DNA from: Vombatus ursinus
Lineage: Eukaryota; Chordata; Mammalia; Diprotodontia; Vombatidae
Assembly: GCF_900497805.2 (NCBI RefSeq)
Contig: NW_020954590.1
Coordinates: forward strand, 95,678,599-95,742,598
Length of the DNA: 64,000 nt
Direction of reading: 5' to 3'
Part shown: positions 44,201 through 55,345 of the stretch, piece by piece
How the letters are laid out: each line of letters starts with the position of its first letter
Numbering within the stretch: the stretch's first letter is position 1
Notes under the pieces: model-generated
The model's input: the letters and a program-made list of their open reading frames with translations, nothing else
The model's database searches: none
Told to the model about the DNA's origin: nothing
Made by a program: the position numbers and the translations under genes

Positions 44201-44264
44201 CCATGCAATAGACCAAATAGAAGAAATAACTTTTAGTTGAAGATATTTGAAGAAAGGGCTCTTG

Positions 44265-44450
44265 GAAAAAGTGGGTTTGAATCTTAGTTCTGACACTAGC
44301 TATATGACTCTAGGGGTGACATTTGATCTCTCTGGGCCTCAGTTTGTGCCTCTGTAAAATGAATGGGTATAATATTCTTACTACCTACTTCACCGTGTTG
44401 TTAATTGGAAAATATAAAACTTAGGGCACTATGTCATTATTATTTTAAGT
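44265..44450 (+). mobile_element. MIR-type CORE-SINE
   Basis: gtgggtttgaatcttagttc, cctctctgggcctcagtttg-like box, gcctctgtaaaatgaatggg, gggcactatgtcattatt. Confidence 0.72.
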
Positions 44451-45069
44451 CACTGAGTGGCTAGGGTTTTTGATACCCTTAAGCCATAGTCATTAAGTAT
44501 AAGAAGTAGTAATAATAGTAAAAAAGTGGTAATAAGCTTAATACTGGAATGAAAGAAAAGTAACTTCCTGATGGGGACCTGGTAAGTAAGTGATGAATTC
44601 CCCAGGGTTCGCACAGAAATGATGCTTTTGGTTTTTTCTTTCCATGGCTGACAGCAGGTGGGAGACACCAGTAGTCTTGCCTGTTTTTAAAGGCCATGAT
44701 ATCACCCTCAGCTGAGAAGCCAAGTGATTGAATAAGTCCCAGGGGTAAAATAAGCCCTAAGTAGAATGAACAGTCAGACTTGAGGACTGGCTGTAACTTC
44801 TCAATTAAATTCTTGGTATCCTGGGCCAAGAAGACAGCATGGGCAGTTAGTGGAAATGATGCTTAATCCCTGAGTCAGATAGCGCTAGGGGAGAGACTGT
44901 GTGTTCAGAGGCATTGCTATGAGAGAGAAGTCAGAGACATGTGAAAATACAGCTCACACAAGAGTAGGGGAAGGATATTGGAAGTCTCCCAAATGGCACA
45001 GAAAGAGAACTGGGGGGAAAAAGTGTAGCCTTTTCGAGAAGACCGACAGTGACTAAGAACGCATTGCTT
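44451..45069. other. Unassigned
   Basis: No repeat recognised. A 116-codon antisense frame at 44,479-44,829 ends in a YYYYYF run from a taa-rich stretch; it has no motif and is not called. Confidence 0.4.
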
Positions 45070-46890
45070 TCTCAAAAAAGGACATTCTACATTTAGATAG
45101 CTCTAATTGTTAGGATGTTTTTCTTCACTTGGATCAAAATCTGACAAACAATTGTTCAACTGTATTCATACAGATGAGTTTTTGACCTCAAGGGTAGCCC
45201 TAATAGATCTCATCTTATTAGTTTTTACTTATCATTCTAACCCACTGAGTTCTTTTTTAATCTTTATTTTGTCATCTAGTCTTCAAGTTCTCTTTACTAG
45301 TCTCATGCCTCCACAAGTTTGATAACCATATCACCTGCACCTTCATCCAATTCATTGGTAGAACTGAAAAAGGAGAAAGTCTCCTTTCAAAGAGAGGTTG
45401 CAGGTCCACTCCACTAAAGAGCTCCCTCCAGGCTGATCTTGATCCATCCATTGCTGCCTTTTAGTCAAGTCATTCAATTAATTCTCAATCCACTAAACTG
45501 TATTATTGTCTAGCTCATATTTCTCTGTTTTATCCCTAAGACCTCATGGGAGCCTCTGTCATAAACCTTTGTGAAATCCAGGTCTTCGATATCTATGCCA
45601 TTCTCCTAATTTATCTTTAGTAGCCTTGCTTTTTTTAAAAAAAGAAAGGAATGGGGTTAGATTAGCATGATATCCTGTGCTGGCTATTAGTGATTACCCC
45701 TTCCCTTTCTAAGTGTTCACAAACCAACCCTTTAGGAATATATTCTAGAATTTTACTGAGAATAGAAGGTAAATTTGCTAGCTTACTGTCTGATGTTTTC
45801 ATCTTTCATAACTATGCCTGTGGCATTCATCCCATTCTCGGTCTTTTTTTTTGTTTTGTTTTGTTTTTCAAAGATCACAAGAGGGTAGCACAGTGGATAG
45901 AGCACTGGCTCTGAAGTCAGGAGGACCTGAATTCAAATCCGGCCTCGGACCAAACCCTTTACACCTACTAGCTGTGTGACCCTGGGTAAGTCACTTAACC
46001 CTAATTGCCTAAAAAACAAAACAAAAAAACAAAGATCCCAAGAGAGGGTCAGTAATTATATCCACCACTTCCTTTTATTTGTCATTAAATAACAGATTGT
46101 CATTCATCCTCCACACCACACCAATCCTTTCCCTCATTCTAGGTGCCTTTTTCTGGACTTTTTCCTGCTGCCACGTATTTCTTTTTTAGGTACAAAACTT
46201 CATGGCCTCTGTACCATGGTGGGAAAAGGTATGGGTTTTGTTCCTGATCCCCTTCTGATGATGCTTAGCATTTTGTTGACCTGTTTGGCCATGATGACAT
46301 TTGGGTGGATATATAAGGGAACAGTCGATAGTGACAAATCCTCTATCTCTTTCCTGAGTCACAGTTGAATGCTCAGAGCCCATCCCCATAAGACTGCAAT
46401 CTGGATTCTTTTTTCTCTGACTGTACAATTGTACCCTTGCCTATATAGAAGATGATTAGCCACTTATTTCTCCACCCCCTCATGCAACCTGGTCAGAACT
46501 TCCTGCTTTGAGCTCCATCCACTTGGCATTTTGCCAGCTAAAAGAACTTAGCACCACCTAGAAGTTCAGCAACTTCATTGAATACACCCTTCTTCCAATT
46601 ACATACAAAAAATGTGAAAAAATACATATCCTTGCACCAACTGAAAGGGAGTGTAATGCTAACACTTTTCCATTCACAAAAGTGTCTACTTACATCTAGT
46701 CTTTGTTTCTTGACCCCAAGCCAAGTCCCTGTCCATAACAAAACATTCTCCTCCGTGTCATAGTGACTCAATACTTTTTTATTAGTCTTTGGTGTGGAAA
46801 CCTGTTGAAGGTTTTTTGAAAGTCTAAATAAATTATATCCACTGGCTCCCCCTTGTCCCTGCTTATCTTTTCCAAAAACTTAAGTAGATT
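45070..46890 (-). mobile_element. L3/CR1 LINE, antisense, interrupted
   Basis: gctctaattgttaggatgtt (3' UTR), then ccttcatccaattcattggt, tgtcataaacctttgtgaaa, tatcctgtgctggctattag, tgagaatagaaggtaaattt: the same RT-antisense order as 1.3-2.1 kb. A SINE splits it at 45.88-46.03 kb. 46,140-46,890 reads as more CR1-like antisense 3' text (cttagcattttgttgacctg, gaaagtctaaataaattata). It may be a second copy. Confidence 0.7.
45884..46029 (+). mobile_element. tRNA-headed SINE, short poly-A form
   Basis: gtagcacagtggatagagca, caggaggacctgaattcaaa, gtcacttaaccctaattgcc, A-rich tail. Target duplication caaagatc(a/c)caagag at 45,869-45,883 and 46,030-46,044 with one mismatch. The first bases of the head are lost. 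Confidence 0.93.
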
Positions 46891-46894
46891 AATA

Positions 46895-47180
46895 AGAACT
46901 CACATTTGTATAGAGCTTTATAATTTCCGAACTGCTTTCACACTTACTACCTCATTTGATAGATTGATTCATTCAATAAGCATTTATTAGGTGCCTGCTA
47001 TGTGTTCATTTTCACAGCAACTCATGGAGTAGGAAGAATAGATGCCTGCCTAATTTTACAGATTAAGCAACTGAGACTAAGCTGGGTTAAATGATTGCCC
47101 AAGATCACCCAGTTGGTTAGAGACAGAAGCAGGAATATAATTCAAGGCTTCTGATCCTAGCCAAATATACTTTCTAGACT
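46895..47180 (-). mobile_element. MIR/Ther CORE-SINE, antisense, with L2 scrap inside
   Basis: cacatttgtatagagcttta, aactcatggagtaggaagaa, gattaagcaactgagactaa, ttcaaggcttctgatcc. Inside, cattcaataagcatttatta and tgcctgctatgtgttc is a reversed L2 terminus of about 50 bp. Confidence 0.72.
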
Positions 47181-47189
47181 ACACTCTGG

Positions 47190-49590
47190 TGTATGAATCT
47201 AATCCCTTAGGAGTAGAAGTCTTAATAATTCAAAAACAAGGCCTTAATGAATAGTGACTATACTCCTAGGCCTAGGGGTTGGGGGGAAGAAACAATCTCA
47301 ACTCCTACTTCTAGGTTGATTCTCAGTGCCCAACCTAGGCAAAATGGCACAATGGGCAATCTCCCTTTTGGTTTTTTCTACCCCACCATTTACCACTCTG
47401 TGTGGCATCTACTTTGGACATCTAGTGTCTCAGCATCAAACCAACTGACTCCATCTCCAGACCCAAAGTTACCTCCCATCTTTCCTGAGCCAGTCTGGAC
47501 ATTTACCAGGCAAGGGGTGTGGGGAGGTAACTACTTGAGGCTTTGATGGCGGGCAGCAGCTTTAGACCAGTGACAGCAATTGAACTTCCTCTCCCAAAAG
47601 GTAAAAGGAAGGACTGGAATTCTTTCACCTTTGAAGGCAGAATTTCTGGCTCCCATATCACAGGCTTTCTTTACAAAGTAGGTAGCTGTTCACCTGCCTG
47701 GTCCCTAGGTGAACCTTGGGCTTGGATTCTGGTACAAGTTCTAGCTCCTCACTTCTGGCATGTACCCTCTTTGGCTGTTCTCAGGGTAAGGTGAAAATAA
47801 AAAGTGGTTATTAGGGGTCCACAGCCCTACTACCTGTACCATCTCCCCACCTTTAGGGACTGCTCCAAAAATTACAGAAGCCATCAGGAAAGAATGGTGC
47901 CTTGGCACGAGAAGACCGATGATGCTAGGCAATGATCCCAAATGCACTCAGGCCATGCTTTCTTGTAACTATTTACTCATAAATGACAAAGATCTCCAAG
48001 AAATAACCAGAACAAAACCATTCTCCTTTGTAGAGTACACATGGTTCAGACCCTTTATTTTATTTTACATTTTCTTTTAGGTTCTGTGGGTTTCTAGGTT
48101 TTAAACAAACTGAAGGTAATCTACTAGCTTCTTCTAGAACTAAGGCCTGTTTCTTCTCACCAGACTTTAAATTTGTTTTATAGTCAGTTACAGGGCAGTA
48201 ACTAGGATAGGGTGGCCTGAGCTTTGCCCCAAAGTACCAAATTTAAATGATACTAAAGGCACTAGAGCGTCTAGAAATGAGAAGTTTAGTACCTAGTTAG
48301 TAAGAATACAAAGTTAAGATGGGAAAATGCCAGAAGACACATTTTAATCCCCTGGAGACTGCACCTTTGCTAAGCTTTTCTCTGCTTCTTCTCCCCTACC
48401 CCCAAGCCCACTTCCATGAAGAAGACCTATTTAATAAAGCCTGACTCGGGTACAAAAATTTCTGGATACATCTCTAGTCAAGTAGAAGAGAAAAAAAAAA
48501 CCCCCCACCAAAACCTTTGTTTCTGCTTTCCCAGGCCCCAAACAAGTCACTAGGAAGCTATGCCCAAGTAATAGGTTGTTACCTTGACACTCAATCTGTA
48601 TTCAATGGAACCAAAGGTTTTGACCCCACACCAGGATACCTTAATGGAAAGCTACATTTCAACCCAGAGCTGACCTCTTCTGCAAGAAGGTGCAATATCA
48701 CTGTCTAATAGTACTCATTAACAGAGCCATGCTTAGCCAAGACAAAGTGTCCCAAGACCAATGGGTAATGGGACTTATTTGTTCCATAGACAGCCTTCTT
48801 CACACATAGATTATAATTAACATGCTTTTGTAAGTGTGCAGGCAAGTCAACATTTGGGAAATTGCTTCCAGAGTTAGGGAATAGAACAATTAGTTGCTAT
48901 CCTCAGTGTAACAAATTTACCAGGGAATTTGGGTTTCTGGAAATGGAAATGGTCAGTACCATTGTCCATGGCGCAATGTAGTTATGTGCTGGCTGCTGGA
49001 TCCCTGCATAGCAAGAGTTTCGTTTTTACATTTAGCCTGACTGAGGAGATTTATCTGTCCCAAGGAACTGTGCTAGGAAGGGTTGCTCAAAGAGGGCTAG
49101 CCATGATGAAATCTTGACTGTCAAACATGTTGGTTTCTTCAGTGGTCCCAGGCTTCAGAGATTACATCTTTAACACATCAATAACTTAGCCTCTGGTTAG
49201 TGGGGTTCACTGGGGCATGACTAATCAGCAGATGAAAGTGTCTTTGTGGGGATTAGCTTTAATGAAAAGAAAAGGGATAGTTATTTGGGGAGTTTGAAAT
49301 CTTTCATAAATCAAAGTGAACACTGACAAAGCAGGTTCATAAGGTAAGAATGAAGCCATTGTGGGGAAAATGAAGGGCACAGCAACTTTGTATATAAATC
49401 ATAGGTCAGGACAACATTGGTAGAAGAATCCATGGGAACGGGATCATTTAACTTCTTCAGGTGTAAATAAGTGATGTTTAGGGGCAAACAGCATCTCCCT
49501 AAAGAAAACCAGATGCCCTGATATCTTTATTAACTCTTTCTAGTCATCTTCAGGGACATTGAACACCTGGTTTGTTTAATCTGTGAGACA
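47190..49590. other. Largely repeat-free stretch, unassigned
   Basis: 2.4 kb with no family I recognise. 48,190-48,250 (cagggcagtaactaggatag, gctttgccccaaagtacc) may be a scrap of an old dispersed repeat. Open frames (99, 83, 68, 63 codons) are short and without motifs. 49,130-49,590 looks non-repetitive and could be regulatory. Confidence 0.4.
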
Positions 49591-49596
49591 GTACAC

Positions 49597-49614
49597 ATTT
49601 GTGTGTGTGTGTGT

Positions 49615-49680
<66 letters not shown>

Positions 49681-49682
49681 TT
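49597..49682. repeat. (GT)n-(GA)n microsatellite
   Basis: gtgtgtgtgtgtgtgtga followed by about 28 ga units with one gaca break. Confidence 0.95.
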
Positions 49683-49707
49683 GAGATTTCGAATCAGGCA
49701 AGGTCAG

Positions 49708-50017
49708 TTCTGGGATAGCCAGGTAGTGTGGTAGATGGAGTGCTAGGCCTAGAGTCAGGAAGACACATCCTCTTAAGTTCAAATCTGGCTGCAGACACTT
49801 ACTAGCCAGGGTCAAATCACTCAACCATTTTTGCCTCAGTTTCCTCATCTGTAGAATGAGCTCAGAAGGAAATGGCAAACCACTCTAGTATCTATCTTTT
49901 TAAAAAATATCTCATTTTTTCCCCAATTACACCTAAACACTCTATTATCTCTGCCAAGAAAACCCTAAATGGGATCTTGAAGAATAGAACACAACTGAAA
50001 ACGACTGAACAACAAGG
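49708..50017 (+). mobile_element. RTE-tailed tRNA SINE, split by a tiny L1
   Basis: Head gatagccaggtagtgtggta, core cctcagtttcctcatctgta, then aatggcaaaccactctagta. A 44-bp insert follows, then ctgccaagaaaaccctaaat and the RTE tail aaaacgactgaacaacaa. Confidence 0.88.
49894..49937 (-). mobile_element. 44-bp L1 3'-end stub, antisense
   Basis: ttttttccccaattacacct is the reverse complement of the L1 3' end at 27,067-27,090 (atgtaattggagaaaaa). Flanked by cactct(a/a)(g/t)tatct copies at 49,881-49,893 and 49,938-49,950, a 13-bp target duplication with one mismatch. Confidence 0.8.
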
Positions 50018-50155
50018 TGAGTTCGAGTCTCATCTCTGCTACTTACTGCTATGTAATACTGGGCAAGTCAAGGCCCTCCGGGCCTCCATTCATTCGTCTA
50101 TAAAATTAGGGGTTTGGACTGGATGATCTCAAAGATCTCTTCCAACTCTGGAATT
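50018..50155 (+). mobile_element. Mar1-type CORE-SINE, 3' part
   Basis: gttcgagtctcatctctgct, actgggcaagtcaaggccct, ggactggatgatctcaaaga, tcttccaactctgg. Confidence 0.78.
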
Positions 50156-51327
50156 GGTATCCTGTCATACCAGGATACCTGTTACAATCCTGGACATATT
50201 TCTCACCTCGACTAAGGAATGTTCCTTCAGGCCAATGGCATGTACCTCTGTACAATATATTAATATAAAATTAAAGGAGTGCTTGCTCTGTTCTGTTGAG
50301 GGTTTAGGAATTAGGATCTCATGTTCCTATATAATAGGGATTTTCTGGGATCATTTGAAAACTGTAGAAGAGGGAGAAAAAGTTCCAGTCAATGGCTTCC
50401 TGAGTACTGGAAGTTATTTTAGCTGGATTCCAGCAGTGATGGAGTCATAGTCTACAGCCCAGTGAAAGTGTATGTTGTGAAAGTGAGGTTGCTGAGTTTC
50501 CCCTCCAAATCATTTCCTCTGAATCACTTCTAGATAAGCAGCCTGGAAAAGGGACCCATTTCCTGCCCCCAGGCAACCTCTTTTGGATTTCCAACTTATA
50601 GAGTCATTACAATGAGCAGTTTCTGACAATGAAGGAAACCAGTAACCCAGTGTGAAGCAATAGCCCGCTCCTTGGGGTGTCACTGACTCTGATGGAAACC
50701 ACATTACATTGATAAAACAATTGCAGCATGTTGACTTCTGGGCTTCCCAGAATGCTCTGTTCCAGCTCAATGGTTGAAAATAGGCTAGCTCCCTGATCTT
50801 TGATTTATTTGCCTAGATTCCCTGGATCATTTCCGCTCTGCTCAGGCACCTTCTTTTGGCTGACTTTTCTCTTTAGTGCCCTAGCATGAGAAGCCTATTG
50901 AAAGTAACCTGGCAAGCTCCCTGGGGTGTTTGCCTGATGCCGTAATGATCACAAATATATTGTATGCATTTGTGATGTATAGTGCTATTGCACTCTGTCT
51001 GTCTTCTCCATGAGGATGTTCAAAGAGGAAAGAGTCTAAGGATAGGAGAGAGTATTTCCAGAAAGTGTTAGCTTGAGTAATTGCAAGGTCTCTGAAGAAA
51101 ACATAACAGAAAATTCTCTGAACTAGGAGGCTGGAGACTTGGGTTCTAGGCTAGGCTTTGTCATAGAGCCTTGACTAGTCCATGGTGAATGGGCCATTGA
51201 CCTAGAGCCGTGATGGGGAGGGAATGTTTCCTCCTCTGGAGCGTGTGACCACTCTGCTGTGACTATAGTCCCTTCAGTGCATCTTGAAGTCATCCTCAGG
51301 CCTATACTGCTAGTTGGCATAACCATC
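50156..51327. other. Repeat-free stretch, unassigned
   Basis: No repeat family recognised over about 1.2 kb. Open frames of up to 98 codons lack motifs. Confidence 0.4.
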
Positions 51328-51335
51328 CCCTAGAC

Positions 51336-51538
51336 CAGGGGTGGAGAATCTGCCACCTCAAGGCCACATATGGCCCTCTATGTCCTCAAGTGAGGTCCTT
51401 GGACTGAATCCAAACTTCATAGAACAAATCCCCTTAAAAAAATAATTTGTTCTGTAAGATTTGGACTCAATCAAAAGGCTGCACCCGAGGACCTAGAAGG
51501 CCATAAGTGGCCCTGAGGCCATAGGTTCCCCACCCCTG
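51336..51538. mobile_element. Foldback hAT-type MITE, copy 2 (reference copy)
   Basis: 203 bp, begins caggggtggagaatctgcca and ends cataggttccccacccctg. The ends are inverted copies; the arms include ggcccctctatgtcctcaag-type text mirrored by cgaggacctagaaggcc. 8-bp flanks ccctagac / ccctagaa (7 of 8) are a hAT-type target duplication. Too short to code for transposase. Confidence 0.85.
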
Positions 51539-51546
51539 CCCTAGAA

Positions 51547-52595
51547 TACCACCTCCAGGGACTAGTTGGTATGGCACCTTTCTCTCAGCACCCACTTTTT
51601 CTTCTAACATCCTTGGAGGTAAAGGCAAAACTTTCTGAGGACAGAACCTTTTTCTGTAAAGGTCTCTCCAGAGGGACCCACAGGTGATGGGGCACAGTCT
51701 CTAAAGTACACAGAAATCTTTAAAAAGGATGAATTCCTTTAAGGAAACTGTAAGTGAGAAGTAGAAGGACATCAGGGAATGGGAGGGCTCTGATTTAGGC
51801 TCCCTGAGTTTCTGATTTCTAAGAAACTTGGGCTTTCCAAGGACAGGTCTACAAGTTGGAGTGGGATGTACCACGGACGGTTTCCATTTGATTCCTGAGA
51901 GAAAGAAACCACAGTTCCCATTCCTGGCAGATGCAACACCCTCAGGAGACTGAGTCTGTAGCCCTTCATGTGGTGAGAAACCATACTCTCCAAGCACCCT
52001 GTTCATTCTATGGATTAAGTCTTTACCTCTCATACCATTCCCTAGTAGATAGCACTGGGGCTGATAAGGCAATTTGGGGAGAAGAGATAAGTAGATTCCT
52101 AGGTTTTGGTCTGTGGAAGTTTGTGAGGTGGTAGTTTGGGAAATGGGTAATGAGAGTTCTCAACTTCTGACTTACTACTTACAGTTTATTTTTTTTGTAT
52201 CCTGTTTTAAGTCAATGGTCTTTACCTTACTGTCTAGTCGTATTCTGAATTTTGTTTTTGGTCTTCAGGAGAATCAAAAGAAATGAGGGTTCATGAACAT
52301 GGATTTTCGGAGGGATCAGCAAGGTTTTAACTTAAAGGTTTTAACTCTTTTATCTCCAGAGCTTCCCCTGGCCCCTCCTCTCCTCCTCCTGCTTATTGAC
52401 TGCCTCACAAATTAATTGCCTCGTTCACTTCACTCCCTGATCACTCTCAGCAGCCTCTAGAGTTGCCTTGCTGCTCTCCCTCACAAAGCCCCCCTTTCCA
52501 ATTCTATAATCACGATCAAATCAACCCTCTCATTCTTTGGAAGAGGTTTGACAGTCTGTTTTCCTATGATACCTCTCACCAAGAGGCTCTTCCCT
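51547..52595. other. Unassigned
   Basis: No repeat recognised with confidence. 52,340-52,600 could be decayed L2 ORF2. The 123-codon antisense frame at 51,701-52,072 has no motif. Confidence 0.4.
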
Positions 52596-52599
52596 GGCA

Positions 52600-52738
52600 A
52601 CAACCTCCCCATACATTATATACATTAGAATGTCAGATCCTTGAAAATCGGAACGTTGCTTTTTCATTTGCATCCCCAGTACTTAGCACAGTGCTTAGAA
52701 CGTTGTAAGCACTTAATCAATTTATTTTTTCACTTATT
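52600..52738 (+). mobile_element. L2 3' terminus
   Basis: catccccagtacttagcaca, gtgcttagaacgttgtaagc, acttaatcaatttatttt. Confidence 0.8.
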
Positions 52739-52771
52739 CATACATTCACAATGAGCCCAAACAATTTCATC

Positions 52772-52848
52772 CAGGGGTGGGGAACCTGTGGCCTCAAGGG
52801 CACATGTGGCCCTCTAGGTCCTCAAGTGCAGCCCTTTGACTGAATCCA
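52772..52848. mobile_element. Foldback hAT-type MITE, copy 3 (left half only)
   Basis: caggggtggggaacctgtgg, aagggcacatgtggccctct, aggtcctcaagtgcagccct and ttgactgaatccag. The right arm is missing. Confidence 0.82.
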
Positions 52849-53330
52849 GATTTGAATTTTTATCTATAAGGCTCTAAAAGACAAAAGGGATGAAACTTTT
52901 TATTTACCTTCTAAGTCTCTTATTAAGTTTCTTTCCTTCTCTTTGATTCTTCAAGAATCACTGGCCCTTCTGCATTTTTAGGGAGCATTTTCTTTGCCTG
53001 GTGGGGATGAGTACATGTGATAGAGAAGAGAAAACATTGGGGTTTCATTAATAGCTATAACTTATTCACATGTAGGCACCCTCAGTGATTTATATATGAA
53101 CCGTTATCAGAGTAGCTTGCCCAAATATGCCCCTTTTTCTGGCCAATTAGGGAATGTGTAGACAAATCTTCATTGTGTATCCATATAGTACACATCAGCA
53201 TAATATGAGTGTTTGGTGACGATCAAGCTTATTTTTCCTCTTGTCCCCAAAAAACTTTCTGTCTAAAAGTTCTTATCCTTCTTCTAACCTTTTTTGCCCT
53301 CAAGCATCCCCTCTGTTGAAAAACAGAAAG
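52849..53330. other. Unassigned
   Basis: Nothing recognised. Confidence 0.4.
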
Positions 53331-53850
53331 GATATTACCCAAATGGCCCCTCAAAGTTTACTGAGTTTGGGAAGAGGTTGGGGTTGAGATCTGTTTAGAA
53401 CAGGCCAGGCTGACCTTCCCTTCTTCCTGGGCCCCTGGCAAAGCTGAAGAGAGGAAGTTTGTACCACCACACACCCGCTTCTCTGTCATCCAGCTGGAGC
53501 CCTGAGCTGGCAGCCCAAACCCATTGATTTTTTTCTCCTGTAAATTGTTTTTATGGAAAGTTTGGAACCCGACATAGCCACTGAATACAGAGGAGAAAAA
53601 AACAACAGAGTTGTGAGATGAACAGTGAGAAAGAGACATCAGGGGGTGCCAGACAGCAGGCACTCTGCCTGGCAAAACACACTGTTTCAAACCCACAGCA
53701 TAATTGCTTTGAAAATAGATCTTACAGACTTTAAGATCCAATGCCTACTTAACCCTAAGTTTTCTCAGAAGTTATGATGGGAAAGCATGATTAAATATAT
53801 CCAAATATAAAGCATTAATAATTACTAATATTATCATTTTCATCATCATC
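53331..53850. other. Repeat-free block (candidate conserved non-coding DNA)
   Basis: No recognised repeat. The 53,690-53,840 part is AT-rich with ttaaatatatccaaatataa and taataattactaat runs, ending in a short catcatcatcat. A 127-codon antisense frame (53,358-53,741) crosses it without known motif. Confidence 0.35.
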
Positions 53851-53954
53851 ATCCTCACTATGCAGAATGGAGAACAATCGGGGGAAGATGAGGGCACAAA
53901 GAAATTCAATAAAGCAATTTGTAAACTGGGGTGTCCCAAAAGTCTTAGTGCAGA

Positions 53955-54165
53955 AAGGAACCACTGGAAGGGAGCTTAGAAGCTACCAGGGGTGGGGAGC
54001 CTGTGGCCTCGACGCCATATGTGGCCCTCTAGGCCACAGGTTCCCCACCCCTGGTAGATTCTAAGTCGATCCTTTCATTTTACAGACGAGAAAACAGAAT
54101 CCTCAAGAGACTAAATGGCTTGTCCAAGATGACAGTACAAGGGACATTGAGGCACAAAAGATTCT
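53955..54165 (-). mobile_element. Mar1-type CORE-SINE, antisense, split by a MITE
   Basis: ccactggaagggagcttaga before and gatcctttcattttacagac, gagactaaatggcttgtcca after the MITE at 53,987. Confidence 0.72.
53987..54053. mobile_element. Foldback hAT-type MITE, copy 4 (67-bp minimal form)
   Basis: 67 bp from caggggtggggagcctgtgg to ccacaggttccccacccctg. The two arms pair almost end to end with only about 15-20 bp of loop. 8-bp flanks gaagctac / gtagattc share five positions, so the target duplication is decayed or uncertain. Confidence 0.88.
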
Positions 54166-54367
54166 GCTTTGGTTCCTTCAACTTTTGTCTCTGCACAGGG
54201 AAGAAGCTATACACTGAGTGAAAATAGTTGCAGAATTTCACCAGTTAGAAAAAATGCTTAGCATAAAATGTTACCAGTTTGAATAATAATAGTTTACATT
54301 TCTACAGCAATTAAGAATTTCTCAAGTGGGGTGTGTGTATGTGTGTGGATTAATCGTTGTTAGCTTT

Positions 54368-54450
54368 TGGGTACCAGGCACTGTGCTAAGTGCTAGAAAA
54401 AAATTAAACAATCCCTGCCCTGAAGGAGCTTACATTCTGTCATATATTCC
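54368..54450 (-). mobile_element. L2 3' terminus, antisense
   Basis: taccaggcactgtgctaagt, aatccctgccctgaaggagc, ttacattctg. Confidence 0.82.
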
Positions 54451-54625
54451 AGGATGTCTCAGACGGAGGATCTTAGCTAGGTCTAAAGGCCCTTCCTTTC
54501 CAAGAATTTCCATGGGCTTTAGCAACTTTCAATCTGCTTCTAATTAACTTTAAATATTCTACTTTAAAAAACACTCTGATTATTCCCATGATTCAGAGGT
54601 TAAATTCAATTCAATTTAATCTATA

Positions 54626-54766
54626 GGGGGCAGGTAGGTGGTGCAGTGGGTAGAGCACCGGCCCTGGAGTCAGGAGGACCTGAGTTCAAATCCAACCTCA
54701 GACACTTGCCACTTACTAGCTGTGTGACCCTGGGCAAGTCACTTCATCCCATTGCCTAGCACAAAA
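54626..54766 (+). mobile_element. tRNA-headed SINE, short form
   Basis: gggggcaggtaggtggtgca to gtcacttcatcccattgcct. Perfect 14-bp target duplication caatttaatctata at 54,612-54,625 and 54,767-54,780. The A-tail is reduced to caaaa. Confidence 0.95.
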
Positions 54767-54784
54767 CAATTTAATCTATAAATA

Positions 54785-55190
54785 CAAAGTCAATTTATTA
54801 AGTACCTAATATGTACATGATACTAGATCCTAAGAACAAAATATTTTTAGATGACACACTACCTTCCCTCAAGAAATGAACAGTCTGCTTAAGGTGCGAA
54901 GAGTAGTAGGAATATACACAAATGAGTAAAATACGAAGCACATTGTGATAGTCAAAAGGAAAGTGCAATGGGAAGGCAAAGTACCATAAGAAATTTGAGG
55001 AGGGGTGAGATCTTTGACTTGGGAGTGTTCAGAAGGTTGCATGAAGGCATCTGAGTTGGGCCTTGAAAGAAGGAAAGGAGGGCCTTTAACAGAGATGCTG
55101 ATTGGGAGAATCTATTACCAGCATGGCAGATGGTATGAACAAAGTTAGTGAGGTGGGAGAGGGTGAGAAAAGGAGAGAGGGAAAATCATA
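54785..55190 (-). mobile_element. L2, antisense
   Basis: gtcaatttattaagtaccta, ccctcaagaaatgaacagtc, gagttgggccttgaaagaag, ggcagatggtatgaacaaag. Confidence 0.7.
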
Positions 55191-55204
55191 GCATTTCTAA
55201 GTCA

Positions 55205-55345
55205 AAAAGACTTATTAGACTATAAACTCCCTGAGGGCAGAGACTTCAGCTTGCTCATTTTTTTTTTTTTATCACTCACAGCACCTAGGATAGTTCTCTG
55301 TGCTAACAGGTGCTCAGTAAAGGTCTGTTGATATATTGAATTGGC
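55205..55345 (+). mobile_element. L2 3' terminus
   Basis: agactataaactccctgagg, cagcacctaggatagttctc, ggtgctcagtaaaggtctgt. Confidence 0.78.
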
